From Acidobacteriota bacterium (lineage in GTDB: Bacteria; Acidobacteriota; Terriglobia; Acidiferrales; UBA7541): a DNA stretch of 44,632 nt. Below the pieces are notes generated by a model, which saw nothing but the letters and a program-made list of their open reading frames with translations, was not told where the DNA came from and ran no database searches. Position 1 is the stretch's first letter, and every line of letters begins with the position of its first letter. Both the position numbers and the translations under genes were made by a program. The stretch is taken from contig DAHUXN010000074.1 of NCBI GenBank assembly GCA_027307115.1, forward strand, positions 1-44,632, read 5' to 3'. Below are positions 16,094 through 24,403 of this stretch, piece by piece.

Positions 16094-18181
16094 TCAATTG
16101 GCGCGGAGTGACGCGCCGAGCTTTAGGGTAAGCGCCGAAACGATCCGCGCGGAAAATTCCGTTAACTGCACTTCGGTGAATGTCGCTTCATCGCTTTGGA
16201 ATGTGACGCGCACAAGTAGTGAATATTTTCCCGCAGGAATCTGACCGCCTCGGAACAGATCAATTGGCTCGATGCACTGCAACTCAAGGATATTCACAGA
16301 GCGAACCGTCTCTTCAACTTGGGCAAATGTCGTCCCGTCCTCCAGCACAAGCGAAAAATCACGTTCCACCGCAGGAAACCTCGGCAGCGGTTCATAGCGC
16401 AGCGAACGGCGAGCCTGCGCAACGGTCTGAGTGAGTGGCTCCAGGCGCAACTGGGCCAAATAAACTTCCTGACGCAACTTAAACCGTTGGGCGAGACTCT
16501 GCGCGAGCTGTCCAGCGCGGCCCGTTAGTTTGCCATTAGTTGCCGGCACTGAAATTTCCGCCGCGTGGCCCGTGGCCAGCCATGCGGGACCGCCAAGCTT
16601 CCAATGTGCCCCTCCGGCGAGTGCAGTAATTTGATCGAGATCGCCCTTCAAGTCATCGAAAGAGAATTCGCGAGCCGGTTCGTGAATCGATTGTTCGCGC
16701 GCCAAGCCCGTGGCTCCGAGCGTTAAAATGCGCGTTTCGACGGGCTTTCCCGCGCGCACTTCGTACGCTTTGCCGAATTCAAATAGCCGTAGGTTGCGCT
16801 GTCCGTGATTCAAATTCCATTCGAGAGCCCCGATCATGCTGGTGATACCCGACGTACGCATCGTCGAGGCATCCTCGGACAGCGGGTTTGCTATTATTGG
16901 CGCCGTGACGCTTTCAGGGCGAAATTCGGCGTCACGCTCTGGGTCGACCAGCGGAATAGCCACAATCTCCTGGTAGCCGAGTCCAACCAGGCGTTCACGC
17001 AGCCTGTCGTCTTCCATCGCGTATGGCAAACGCGCAGCAGGTTGTTTTGCGGGCGGCAAGTGCGGCGGAAATTTGTCGTAGCCGTAATGCCGCGCGATTT
17101 CCTCGATGATGTCGATCTCGCGCGTCACGTCGCCGCGCCAGGAGGGCAACGTACATTCCCATGTGGCGACGAGCGACCCTGCGCTGCCGCGATTCGCATC
17201 GACGCGTCGAGGTGCGAAGCCCAGCGCCGCGAGAATTTCCTCAATCGCGCGATCCGGAACGTCCGCGCCCATAATGCGCAGCAGCTCTTTGCGCGACAAT
17301 TCTATTTTCTGAGGTTGCACGGGATGCGGGTACACGTCAATCACGCCCGCGAGCACTTCGCCTCCCGCAAGTTGCTGAATCAGTTCCGTCGCGCGGCGTG
17401 ACGCCATGTCCACCAATTCGATGTCGACGCCGCGCTCGAAGCGCATCGACGCTTCCGTACGCAACGCCAGCGTTTTGGAGGTACGGCGAATTGAAATCGG
17501 ATCGAACCATGCCGATTCTAACAGCAGGTTTTTCGTACTGAAGCTGATTTCGCTTTCGGCGCCGCCCATCACGCCGCCAATGGCAACGGCAGCGCGCGCA
17601 TCGCAAATCAGGCACATGTCTTTCGTCAGTTTGCGTTCGATTCCATCAAGAGTTCGGATCGTCTCGGCTGGGCGCGCCCGGCGCACGATGATGTGATGCT
17701 CGGCAAGGCGGTCGTAATCGAATGCATGTAGCGGCTGCCCGAGTTCGAGCATGACGTAATTCGCGATGTCGACGACGTTGTTGATGGAGGATTGGCCAAG
17801 CGCTTCGAGCCGCTGCCGCAGCCAGTCTGGCGACGGCTGAATTTTCACGCCGCGTATGATCCGCGCCGTGTAACGCCCGCAAAAATCAGGGCATTCAATC
17901 TCGACGCGAGCCACCTTCGACGCCAGTTCCGGCGATTCCTTGAATTTCGGCTGCAAGCGTTTCAGGTCAAGCCGGTAAAGCGTCGCAATTTCCCGCGCGA
18001 TTCCCACATGGCCCAGCAAGTCGGGACGGTTGATCGTGATCTCGGCGTCCAATACGGGGCCCGCTGGCGTCTCTTCAACCGAATCCACGGAAACGCCGGC
18101 CATCGACAGGCGTGAGCGCAGCTCCGTCGCAGGAGCGGTGAAGTCCACGAATTCTTTCAGCCAATCGTAAAGAACCTTCAT
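16094..18181 (-). CDS. pheT: Phenylalanine-tRNA ligase beta subunit, short form
   Basis: With PheS this forms the alpha2beta2 enzyme that charges tRNA-Phe. The order is: B1 start MKVLYDWLKEFVDF; B3/B4 editing region (PDFCGRYTARII, GRPLHAFDYD-like QPLHAFDYD, SAWFDPISIRRTS); B5 (RKELLRIMGADV); catalytic-like B6/B7; and the C-terminal anticodon-binding FDX-ACB fold (YEPLPRFPAVERDFSLV). The usual tRNA-binding OB domain (B2, about 100 residues) between SVDSVEE and AEITINRPD is missing, which explains the 695 residues against about 800 in E. coli. The lack looks like a clean domain absence, not a frameshift. Confidence 0.95.
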   Translation of the reverse strand: MKVLYDWLKEFVDFTAPATELRSRLSMAGVSVDSVEETPAGPVLDAEITINRPDLLGHVGIAREIATLYRLDLKRLQPKFKESPELASKVARVEIECPDFCGRYTARIIRGVKIQPSPDWLRQRLEALGQSSINNVVDIANYVMLELGQPLHAFDYDRLAEHHIIVRRARPAETIRTLDGIERKLTKDMCLICDARAAVAIGGVMGGAESEISFSTKNLLLESAWFDPISIRRTSKTLALRTEASMRFERGVDIELVDMASRRATELIQQLAGGEVLAGVIDVYPHPVQPQKIELSRKELLRIMGADVPDRAIEEILAALGFAPRRVDANRGSAGSLVATWECTLPSWRGDVTREIDIIEEIARHYGYDKFPPHLPPAKQPAARLPYAMEDDRLRERLVGLGYQEIVAIPLVDPERDAEFRPESVTAPIIANPLSEDASTMRTSGITSMIGALEWNLNHGQRNLRLFEFGKAYEVRAGKPVETRILTLGATGLAREQSIHEPAREFSFDDLKGDLDQITALAGGAHWKLGGPAWLATGHAAEISVPATNGKLTGRAGQLAQSLAQRFKLRQEVYLAQLRLEPLTQTVAQARRSLRYEPLPRFPAVERDFSLVLEDGTTFAQVEETVRSVNILELQCIEPIDLFRGGQIPAGKYSLLVRVTFQSDEATFTEVQLTEFSARIVSALTLKLGASLRAN

Positions 18182-18230
18182 TGTTTCCTTGCGCCGCCTC
18201 CGTTACGCGACGCCCGTTTTACGAACTGCA

Positions 18231-18917
18231 TCATGCGACTTTCTTGATCGCTACGCCCGCGATATGTGGCCGCACGATCGGCACGGGCCCGTCGAAATGT
18301 TCGATACGAACTTGTACAAATCCGGCCGATTCGATGGCGCGCCACGTCTCGCGATCAGGACTGCATCCGTCGGCGAGAAAATGGAACCACGGGCGCAAGC
18401 GGCGCTGCCACTTCCGCAGGCGTGTGCCCGGCGGGGCCGCAACGTGCTCGATAAAAACAAATCGTCCGCCGGGTTTGAGCACGCGCAAAATTTCCGCCAG
18501 TGTTCCGCGCAAATTCGGCACCGAGCAAAGTACAAGCGTGCTGACCACTACATCGGCGGAATCGTCCGGGCACCCGATCGCTTCGGCTGTACCTTCGCGC
18601 AATTCCGCCTTGACGCCGATACGTTCCGCCTCGCGCCGCAAGTACGCGCGCATGTACAGATTTGGTTCAATGCCAATCCAGCGCACAGTCTTTGCGTAGT
18701 AGCGCAGATTCGGACCTGTTCCAGGACCAATTTCAATCACGGTGCCGGTTAGCTCATCAAGTAATCCGCGTTTGCGCGCCGCGATTTCCCGCTCGTAACC
18801 CCCGTTAAACTTATGCAGCGTCCACGCAAAGAACCGTTTCCGCAGGCCGCGCTCTTCGCCGTGAACGGGGCGCGAGTTTTCCGGAACCGACGTGGTTGTC
18901 ATGGCTATGGCGGCCAT
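18231..18917 (-). CDS. Class I SAM-dependent methyltransferase
   Basis: The 228-residue protein has the SAM-binding motif VIEIGPGTGPNLRYY at about 60-75. An acidic motif follows (GIEPNLYM), then the post-motif VVVSTLVLCSVPNLRGTLAEI and LKPGGRFVFIEHVA. It resembles METTL7/UbiE-like small-molecule or lipid methyltransferases; the substrate cannot be named. It lies between pheS and pheT: its ATG at 18917 directly abuts the pheS stop (TAAATG), and pheT starts 49 bases after its own stop. A second ATG at 18902 is an alternative start. Co-transcription with pheST is very likely. Confidence 0.85.
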   Translation of the reverse strand: MAAIAMTTTSVPENSRPVHGEERGLRKRFFAWTLHKFNGGYEREIAARKRGLLDELTGTVIEIGPGTGPNLRYYAKTVRWIGIEPNLYMRAYLRREAERIGVKAELREGTAEAIGCPDDSADVVVSTLVLCSVPNLRGTLAEILRVLKPGGRFVFIEHVAAPPGTRLRKWQRRLRPWFHFLADGCSPDRETWRAIESAGFVQVRIEHFDGPVPIVRPHIAGVAIKKVA

Positions 18918-20009
18918 TTACGGGAACTGGCGCAAAAAACGCGTGTCGTTCCTGAAAAATTGCTGCAAATCGTCGATGCCATATTTCAGCATGGCCAGCC
19001 GGTCAACACCCAATCCAAACGCGAACCCGCTCACTCGCTTCGGATCGTAATCGACGAAACCATAAACGGCTGGATCAACCATGCCGGCGCCGAACAGCTC
19101 GATCCAGCCGGAATATTTGCATGTGCGGCAACCCGAGCCGCCGCAAACGTGGCACGACGCGTCGAATTCGGCCGAAGGTTCGGTGAAAGGAAAATAACTT
19201 GGGCGCAGACGCACGCGAGTTTGCGGCCCGAAAAACTGCTGCGCGAAATATTCGATCGTGCCTTTGAAATCGCAAAACGTAATGTCCGTGTCGACCGCGA
19301 GCCCCTCGAGCTGATGAAACATGAACGAGTGCGTCGCGTCGGGATTGTCGCGGCGATACACTTTGCCCGGAACGACGATGCGCACAGGCGGCTTCTGTTT
19401 CTCCATGGTGCGCACTTGCATCGGCGAAGTGTGCGTGCGCAAGAGATAGCCTGGCGCGTTGGCAAGGTAAAAGGTGTCCATGTTGTCGCGCGCGGGATGA
19501 TGCTCCGGAATGTTCAGCGCCTCAAAGTTGTAATAGGGCGTCTCGATCTCCGCGCCCTCGACAATGGAAAAGCCAATCGAATTGAAAATACGATACAGCT
19601 CTTCGTACGTCTGGGAGATTAAGTGCCGTGTGCCGATCGGCCGCGTCACGCCGGGAAGCGAAAGATCGATGTCACTGCCGTTGGCTAATCCAATGATCTC
19701 CAATGCTTCCTTCGCACTTGCTAGCATCTCCTCTATGTGCGCAAAATAAACCTTAATTCCCGACCCGACCCACCGCTTCATTTCAGGCGGTGCTTGTCTT
19801 AACCAGTTCTCATTGACGCGCGATTTGACGCTGTTGTTTCTTCCCACCCAGCGAACGCGGAAGGTCTCTAACTCCTCGGTGCTCCCCACACCCTCCAACT
19901 CGCCGCTGGCTACGCCGAGTAATTCATCGAAGAGTGCCTGAAATCCGGCCTCTGAAGGAGCGCCCAGCTTTTCGAAAGTAAGATTCGTTTTTTCGAGAAT
20001 GTTCGCCAT
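18918..20009 (-). CDS. pheS: Phenylalanine-tRNA ligase alpha subunit
   Basis: This is the catalytic subunit of PheRS. The 363 residues include the N-terminal coiled coil (about 1-95), class II motif 1 around TRPIGTRHLISQTYEEL, and motif 2 with HTSPMQVRTM and GKVYRRDNPDATHSFMFHQLEGL. Motif 3 is GFAFGLGVDRLAMLKYGI near the end. The bacterial CxxC-type cluster CHVCGGSGCRTCKYSGW is present. It lies 181 bases behind rplT in the infC-rpmI-rplT-pheS order known from many bacteria. Confidence 0.96.
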   Translation of the reverse strand: MANILEKTNLTFEKLGAPSEAGFQALFDELLGVASGELEGVGSTEELETFRVRWVGRNNSVKSRVNENWLRQAPPEMKRWVGSGIKVYFAHIEEMLASAKEALEIIGLANGSDIDLSLPGVTRPIGTRHLISQTYEELYRIFNSIGFSIVEGAEIETPYYNFEALNIPEHHPARDNMDTFYLANAPGYLLRTHTSPMQVRTMEKQKPPVRIVVPGKVYRRDNPDATHSFMFHQLEGLAVDTDITFCDFKGTIEYFAQQFFGPQTRVRLRPSYFPFTEPSAEFDASCHVCGGSGCRTCKYSGWIELFGAGMVDPAVYGFVDYDPKRVSGFAFGLGVDRLAMLKYGIDDLQQFFRNDTRFLRQFP

Positions 20010-20024
20010 GGCGATTAAGGTGTC

Positions 20025-20164
20025 AAACGTGCCGTGCTTCAGGGGCTAAAGCAAACTGTTCAATGTCGCGACTGAAGCCGCGACTCATTAAAGCTCAAAG
20101 CCGCGAGCGTAAGCTGCGCTGCACACAAGAGCTTGGCTTAGCTCGCGCGCCAAACGGCGCGAGC
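20025..20164. repeat. Palindromic intergenic elements between rplT and pheS
   Basis: The gap holds several dyads. GTCGCG (20065-20070) pairs with CGCGAC (20079-20084) around an eight-base loop. GCTCGCGCGCC pairs with GGCGCGAGC at 20141-20164 around AAAC with a two-base bulge. The stretch around 20040 contains CTTCAGGGGCTAAAGC. The words resemble dispersed palindromic repeats I associate with acidobacterial intergenic DNA. As an RNA they would form strong hairpins in the pheS leader, so an attenuator role is also possible. No T-run follows, so they are not simple terminators. Confidence 0.5.
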
Positions 20165-20190
20165 CAAACCTGAGTTACACCGAAAAACGG

Positions 20191-20565
20191 TTACGCCGAA
20201 GCTGGTGCCGCAGTGAGGTGCTGCTTCGCCTGCGCCACCAGCGACGTAAATGCCGCCGCGTCGTGCACTGCAATATCGGCCAGGATTTTACGGTCCAGAT
20301 CCACGCCGCCCACCTTCAGCCCGTGCATGAACTGGCTGTATGAAATGCCGTTGTTGCGCGCGGCTGCGCCAATGCGCTGAATCCACAGCGTGCGATAATC
20401 GCGTTTCCGCGTGCGGCGGTCGCGATAGGAATAGCGCAGCGAACGGTTCATCGCCTCTTTCGCCGAGCGGTGCAGCTTGCTCTTTGTGAGGAAAAATCCC
20501 TTGGTGTGTTTCAGAATTTTCTTGCGGCGTGCGCGGCGTTTGGTTCCACGTTTGACTCTAGGCAT
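20191..20565 (-). CDS. rplT: 50S ribosomal protein L20
   Basis: L20 binds 23S rRNA and is needed early in large-subunit assembly. The 124-residue, very basic protein begins [19 protein letters not shown] and contains the family segments [22 protein letters not shown] and [23 protein letters not shown] Shine-Dalgarno sequence precedes the ATG by about eight bases. In E. coli L20 represses its own operon by binding the mRNA. The unusually long 260-base gap to rpmI here leaves room for such an operator. Confidence 0.96.
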   Translation of the reverse strand: MPRVKRGTKRRARRKKILKHTKGFFLTKSKLHRSAKEAMNRSLRYSYRDRRTRKRDYRTLWIQRIGAAARNNGISYSQFMHGLKVGGVDLDRKILADIAVHDAAAFTSLVAQAKQHLTAAPASA

Positions 20566-20598
20566 CGAAAAAGCTCCTCGAAAGAATTGTAGAGATGA

Positions 20599-20615
20599 GC
20601 CGGCGCGCGGCCGGC
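20599..20615 (-). promoter_or_regulatory. GC-rich hairpin in the rpmI-rplT spacer
   Basis: GCCGGC at 20599-20604 and 20610-20615 forms a perfect six-base stem with a five-base loop, about 35-50 bases before the rplT start. It is not followed by T residues. It could be part of an L20-binding operator in the mRNA or simply a GC-rich dyad. Confidence 0.35.
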
Positions 20616-20825
20616 AACCAAAAGTTCACGGAGTAAAGCAAATGAGGAGACAACGGGTCGCGGCACGCCAAACGTAGCGTGACGCAACGGGTTTGTCTCG
20701 TAGGGAACTTGCTGCCATGCGCCCAAAAATTCCTGGGCTGACCCGGCCGGCAGGCACCCGTGAAGCGCTGCCTGGCGCGGTTAAAAGCTAAATCTTCGAA
20801 TTCAAATTATCACACAAGCTAAATA

Positions 20826-21053
20826 CTAGCGGTAGCGGCCGTATGGCAATTGGAGCCGGATCTTCGCGGCATCGCCCGGCGTCACTTCGATCTGTTTCTT
20901 CAGCCGGCGCATGCGTTTCGGCTTCTTGGTGCCGAGCAAATGCCGCTTGCCGGAATGCATGCGCATAATTTTCCCCGTGGAAGTCACCTTGAACCGCTTG
21001 GCCGCTCCTCGATGGGTCTTCAGCTTGATTTTCTTTCTCGGTTTTCTCGGCAC
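20826..21053 (-). CDS. rpmI: 50S ribosomal protein L35
   Basis: The 75-residue basic protein has the L35 pattern KLKTHRGAAKRFKVTSTGKIMR followed by SGKRHLLGTKKPKRMRRLKK. The start is GTG (21051-21053) with GAGGGG four bases upstream. It lies 33 bases behind the infC stop. It is slightly longer at the C-terminus (KIRLQLPYGRYR) than the common 65-residue form. Confidence 0.95.
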   Translation of the reverse strand: MPRKPRKKIKLKTHRGAAKRFKVTSTGKIMRMHSGKRHLLGTKKPKRMRRLKKQIEVTPGDAAKIRLQLPYGRYR

Positions 21054-21086
21054 AGTCCCCTCACTAGACGCAATTCGTTTTGAATG

Positions 21087-21656
21087 TCAGGCTTGTCCAG
21101 CCGCAGGAGCCGGTTTCGCGGCCGTCGCTCCCTTTTTCGGCGCCAACAGCGCGAGCAAAATATTTGCTTCCATGCGCGGCCCGAATTCCACCAGCGCGTG
21201 TTCCTCGATGTCCTTCAGCAAGCGCATCATTTTCCCGCGGCCAACGTCTTGATGAGCCATTTCGCGCCCGCGATGGAAAATCATCGCCTTTACTTTGTAA
21301 CCCTTGCCGAGAAACTCGATGATCTGGTTTTTGCGCACCTGATAATCGTGCTCAGCCGTCGAAGGGCGGAACTTCACTTCCTTGATCTGCGTGCCCTTCT
21401 GGTGCTTGCGCGTCTCATGAGCCTTTTTGTTTTGCTCGTAGAGAAACTTGCCGAAATCGGCGATTTTGCAGACCGGAGGCACGGCGTTGGGAGAAATCTC
21501 GACCAGATCGAGCCCCGCCTCGCGCGCCGCCTTCATGGCGTCGAAGTAAGTCATGACGCCAAGCTGATTTCCCTGGTCATCGATCACGCGCAATTCGCGC
21601 GCGCGAATGCGTTCGTTCACCCGCGGACCACTACTCGCTCCAGCTCGTTCGGCGAT
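21087..21656 (-). CDS. infC: Translation initiation factor IF-3, probable AUC start
   Basis: IF-3 proofreads start-codon choice on the 30S subunit. The N-domain (PRVNERIRARELRVIDDQGNQLGVM), the linker and the C-domain (KEVKFRPSTAEHDYQVRKNQI... and GREMAHQDVGRGKMMRL) are all typical. ATG codons at 21725 and 21737 are in frame, but they lie at or upstream of the likely transcription start. A perfect GGAGGTG at 21662-21668 precedes an ATC codon at 21654-21656 by five bases, giving a 189-residue protein of normal length. infC of E. coli starts at AUU and represses itself through it, so a rare AUC start here would serve the same feedback. The Ala/Pro-rich C-terminal tail is an extension. Confidence 0.9.
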   Translation of the reverse strand: MAERAGASSGPRVNERIRARELRVIDDQGNQLGVMTYFDAMKAAREAGLDLVEISPNAVPPVCKIADFGKFLYEQNKKAHETRKHQKGTQIKEVKFRPSTAEHDYQVRKNQIIEFLGKGYKVKAMIFHRGREMAHQDVGRGKMMRLLKDIEEHALVEFGPRMEANILLALLAPKKGATAAKPAPAAGQA

Positions 21657-21703
21657 AAACCCACCTCCAACCCCAACTAACCCGCGACCACCCTGACAGA
21701 AAC

Positions 21704-21733
21704 GCCCGTCAGGTGGACGGGCCATGAAGTATA
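21704..21733 (-). promoter_or_regulatory. infC operon promoter -10 and 5'-leader hairpin
   Basis: On the minus strand TATACT (five of six) lies at 21728-21733; TTGCCG occurs upstream at a spacing of about 19. Transcription would start near 21721. The first transcribed bases form a perfect hairpin, GCCCGTC-CACCT-GACGGGC (21704-21722), which may protect the 5' end or control the leader. This start point rules out the upstream ATG codons for infC. Confidence 0.55.
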
Positions 21734-21916
21734 GCACGGCCTAAGCGGGTAGCGGCAAGCGGCAAGCAAGTCACTTTAACGTTAATCTTGGATATGACGA
21801 GGGGAAGGGTTTTCAAACCGAATATCGTGGCTCGGCTTTCCGTGCGGGTGTTTTCCGGCATGTGCTAGACTTAATTCCCAGCTTCGGTTCACACATTCGA
21901 CTCATTTTTCAGGCGC

Positions 21917-23281
21917 ATGCCCAAAGAGCTTTTTGGTACCGACGGAATCCGAGGCCTTCCCGGCAAATATCCTCTCGATGACGCAACGCTTTTTCGCGTT
22001 GGCGCCGCACTGGGCGAGTACATCGCGGACCATCGCGATGCCGCTAAGTCGCCGAGGGTGCTGATCGGCATGGACACGCGCGAGTCCGGCCCAGAGATTG
22101 CCAGCCGCATTGCGCAAGGCTTGCGCGTCGCGGGAATCGAACCGGTCTCGGCGGGCATTGTCACCACTCCAGGCGTCGCCTGGCTGGTCCACGCCGAGGA
22201 TTTCTCAGCCGGCGTAGTCATTTCCGCGTCGCATAATCCCTATCACGACAATGGCGTGAAATTAATTTCCGGCAATGGCATGAAATTTCCCGACGCTGCC
22301 GAGGAGCAGATCGAAATTCGCATTCTCGCCGCGCAGGCGGACAAATCGCCGATCCCGCCTCTCGTATCCGGCAGTCTCCCCGCAGCGACGGCTCTGCATC
22401 TTGAGTATCTCTCAGCCTTGCGCGGCAAAATGTTTTCGGGCGCAAATCTCGCCGGCATGAAAATCGTTCTCGACTGTGCGAATGGCGCGGCCAGCATGCT
22501 GGCGCCGGAGCTTTTTCGCGGACTCGGCGCGGAAGTCCTGACGATTTTCGACCATCCAGACGGCCGCAACATCAACGATCACTGTGGCTCGCTTCATCCC
22601 GGCAAAATGCAGGAGAAAACCGTGGAATCGGGCGCTGATTTGGGAGTGGCGTTTGACGGCGACGCTGACCGTGCTGTTTTTTCTACTTCGAGCGGACGGT
22701 ACGTTGACGGTGATGCGGTTCTCTTTGCCGCCAGCCGGTTCATGAAAAAAACCAAGCAGCTCAAGAGCGACACGATTGTTGGCACATCGATGTCCAACTT
22801 GGGCCTTGAGCGCGCGCTCGAACGAGAGGGTTTGCGGCTGGCACGCACGCCTGTTGGCGACCGCTACGTGCTCGAAGAGATGCTGCGCATCGGCTCGAAT
22901 CTTGGCGGCGAGCAATCCGGCCACATCATCTTCCTCGACGACTCAACCACCGGCGACGGCATGCTTACGGCGGTAAAAATGGCGTCGCTGGTTTCCATCG
23001 CCGGGAAACTCGATACTCTTTTGCGCGATCTGAAAGTGTATCCGCAGAAAATCGTCAACGTGCGCGTACGTTCAAAACCCCCGCTCGATTCTCTGCCGCT
23101 GGTTGCGAGCGCGCTTGCCAACGCCGAAAAGAACCTCGGCAGTTCGGGCCGCGTTGTGGTGCGCTATTCGGGCACGGAGCCGCTCGCGCGCGTCATGGTT
23201 GAGGCCGAACGCGCCGAAGATGTCGACCGTTACGCCCAGTCCATCGCCTCCGCCCTGGAATCCTCCGTCGGCGCCGCCTGA
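21917..23281 (+). CDS. glmM: Phosphoglucosamine mutase
   Basis: GlmM converts glucosamine-6-phosphate to glucosamine-1-phosphate on the way to UDP-GlcNAc for peptidoglycan and lipopolysaccharide. The 454-residue protein has the start LFGTDGIRG, the catalytic phosphoserine S105 in VISASHNPYHDNG, the metal loop FDGDADRAVF at about 243-252, the sugar-binding GGEQSGHI near 333, and the phosphate-binding RYSGTEPLARVM near the C-terminus. It is transcribed divergently from infC across a 260-base gap, which also contains the infC leader. Confidence 0.96.
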   Translation: MPKELFGTDGIRGLPGKYPLDDATLFRVGAALGEYIADHRDAAKSPRVLIGMDTRESGPEIASRIAQGLRVAGIEPVSAGIVTTPGVAWLVHAEDFSAGVVISASHNPYHDNGVKLISGNGMKFPDAAEEQIEIRILAAQADKSPIPPLVSGSLPAATALHLEYLSALRGKMFSGANLAGMKIVLDCANGAASMLAPELFRGLGAEVLTIFDHPDGRNINDHCGSLHPGKMQEKTVESGADLGVAFDGDADRAVFSTSSGRYVDGDAVLFAASRFMKKTKQLKSDTIVGTSMSNLGLERALEREGLRLARTPVGDRYVLEEMLRIGSNLGGEQSGHIIFLDDSTTGDGMLTAVKMASLVSIAGKLDTLLRDLKVYPQKIVNVRVRSKPPLDSLPLVASALANAEKNLGSSGRVVVRYSGTEPLARVMVEAERAEDVDRYAQSIASALESSVGAA

Positions 23282-23368
23282 TCGGCATTTTCATTCAAGA
23301 AATACTTGCCTTCGCAGCTACTCTCGTGTATTTCCTTGCACGATCAATCCGTACGGAGAATCTTTGTG

Positions 23369-24322
23369 ATGAAACATCGTCGCGCGATCAGCATTCTGAC
23401 ACTACTTATGCTGGCGGTTTTGTGTATAGCCCGCGCCACATTTGCGCAACAATTGCCGCCGCCGGCAGGGACTGCCGCGCAACAGACTCCAGCACCTTCA
23501 GCCGCGCCGGCCATTGCTTCCTATCCTGATTCACCCGCTGGTCTTGAGAACCTGATGAAAGACATGCTCAAGCTCGAAAAGCGCGGCGACACCAGCGCCC
23601 TCGCGCCTTATCTCCAATCTTTAGCCCTCCCCAATACTGACGCTTGGTTCAAATCCATCTTCGGAGATACGGTCGGCGCTCAACTTGCACTTTCCTATGA
23701 GCCAACCGCAAGATGGCTTCCGCAATCCATGGAGGCTACCTTGAAGGACCTACGTCAGGAAGGCCTCGCGGATCATTTTGAGGTTGTAGACTTCAATAAG
23801 CCCTGCGCTGCACCTTCTTTTATTAGTATTCAGGGCGATTCTGAAACCAAGACGTTGGGGTTATCCGCTTTTAAGCTGCTTGGGTTTCGGAAACAGCACG
23901 AGCCTATGTATACCGTCTGGTTTCGGAAGAGTAGAAGCGTATCCACGATAGCGTTCTTTGTTTACGATGAAGGAGCATTCCGATACATAGGCAAGCCGGA
24001 AATACCCGATTCCGTAGCGGCTCAAGGAGCACAATCTCAGGTCAAATCGGGAGCTAAGGTCCAAGCCGCAAAGCTTGTCCAGATGGTCCATCCAGTGTAC
24101 CCGATTGCGGCCAAGCAAGCGCACGTCCAGGGAACGATATCGCTTTCCGCAGAGATAGGCAAAGATGGTTCAATACAGGACCTATCGTATGTGAGTGGTC
24201 CGCAGGCCCTGGCCCCTAGCGCAATGGATGCGGTGAAACAATGGAAGTATCAACCGACGATGCTGAACGGCTCCCCAGTTTCTGTCGATACTTGCATCAC
24301 GGTGATTTTTAATCTGAGGTGA
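23369..24322 (+). CDS. Exported protein with TonB C-terminal domain
   Basis: The 317-residue protein has a signal peptide (ISILTLLMLAVLCIARATFAQ), a Pro/Ala-rich segment, a middle part without recognised domain (about 50-220), and a TonB-C fold at about 225-317. That fold has the usual beginning VHPVYPIAAKQAHVQGTISL and the end AMDAVKQWKYQPTMLNGSPV. Such domains contact outer-membrane receptors or act as periplasmic adaptors. No N-terminal membrane anchor persists after cleavage, so it is not a classical TonB. The ATG at 23369 (or GTG at 23366) opens the signal peptide. It lies 87 bases behind glmM. Confidence 0.8.
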   Translation: MKHRRAISILTLLMLAVLCIARATFAQQLPPPAGTAAQQTPAPSAAPAIASYPDSPAGLENLMKDMLKLEKRGDTSALAPYLQSLALPNTDAWFKSIFGDTVGAQLALSYEPTARWLPQSMEATLKDLRQEGLADHFEVVDFNKPCAAPSFISIQGDSETKTLGLSAFKLLGFRKQHEPMYTVWFRKSRSVSTIAFFVYDEGAFRYIGKPEIPDSVAAQGAQSQVKSGAKVQAAKLVQMVHPVYPIAAKQAHVQGTISLSAEIGKDGSIQDLSYVSGPQALAPSAMDAVKQWKYQPTMLNGSPVSVDTCITVIFNLR

Positions 24323-24403
24323 TGCCGCGAAAATCGAGCCTTCAAAGGGGCCAAGTCGTAGGCTTCTTCGTAGGCGATTTCCACCGCGAAAACGCTGGCC
24401 GCT

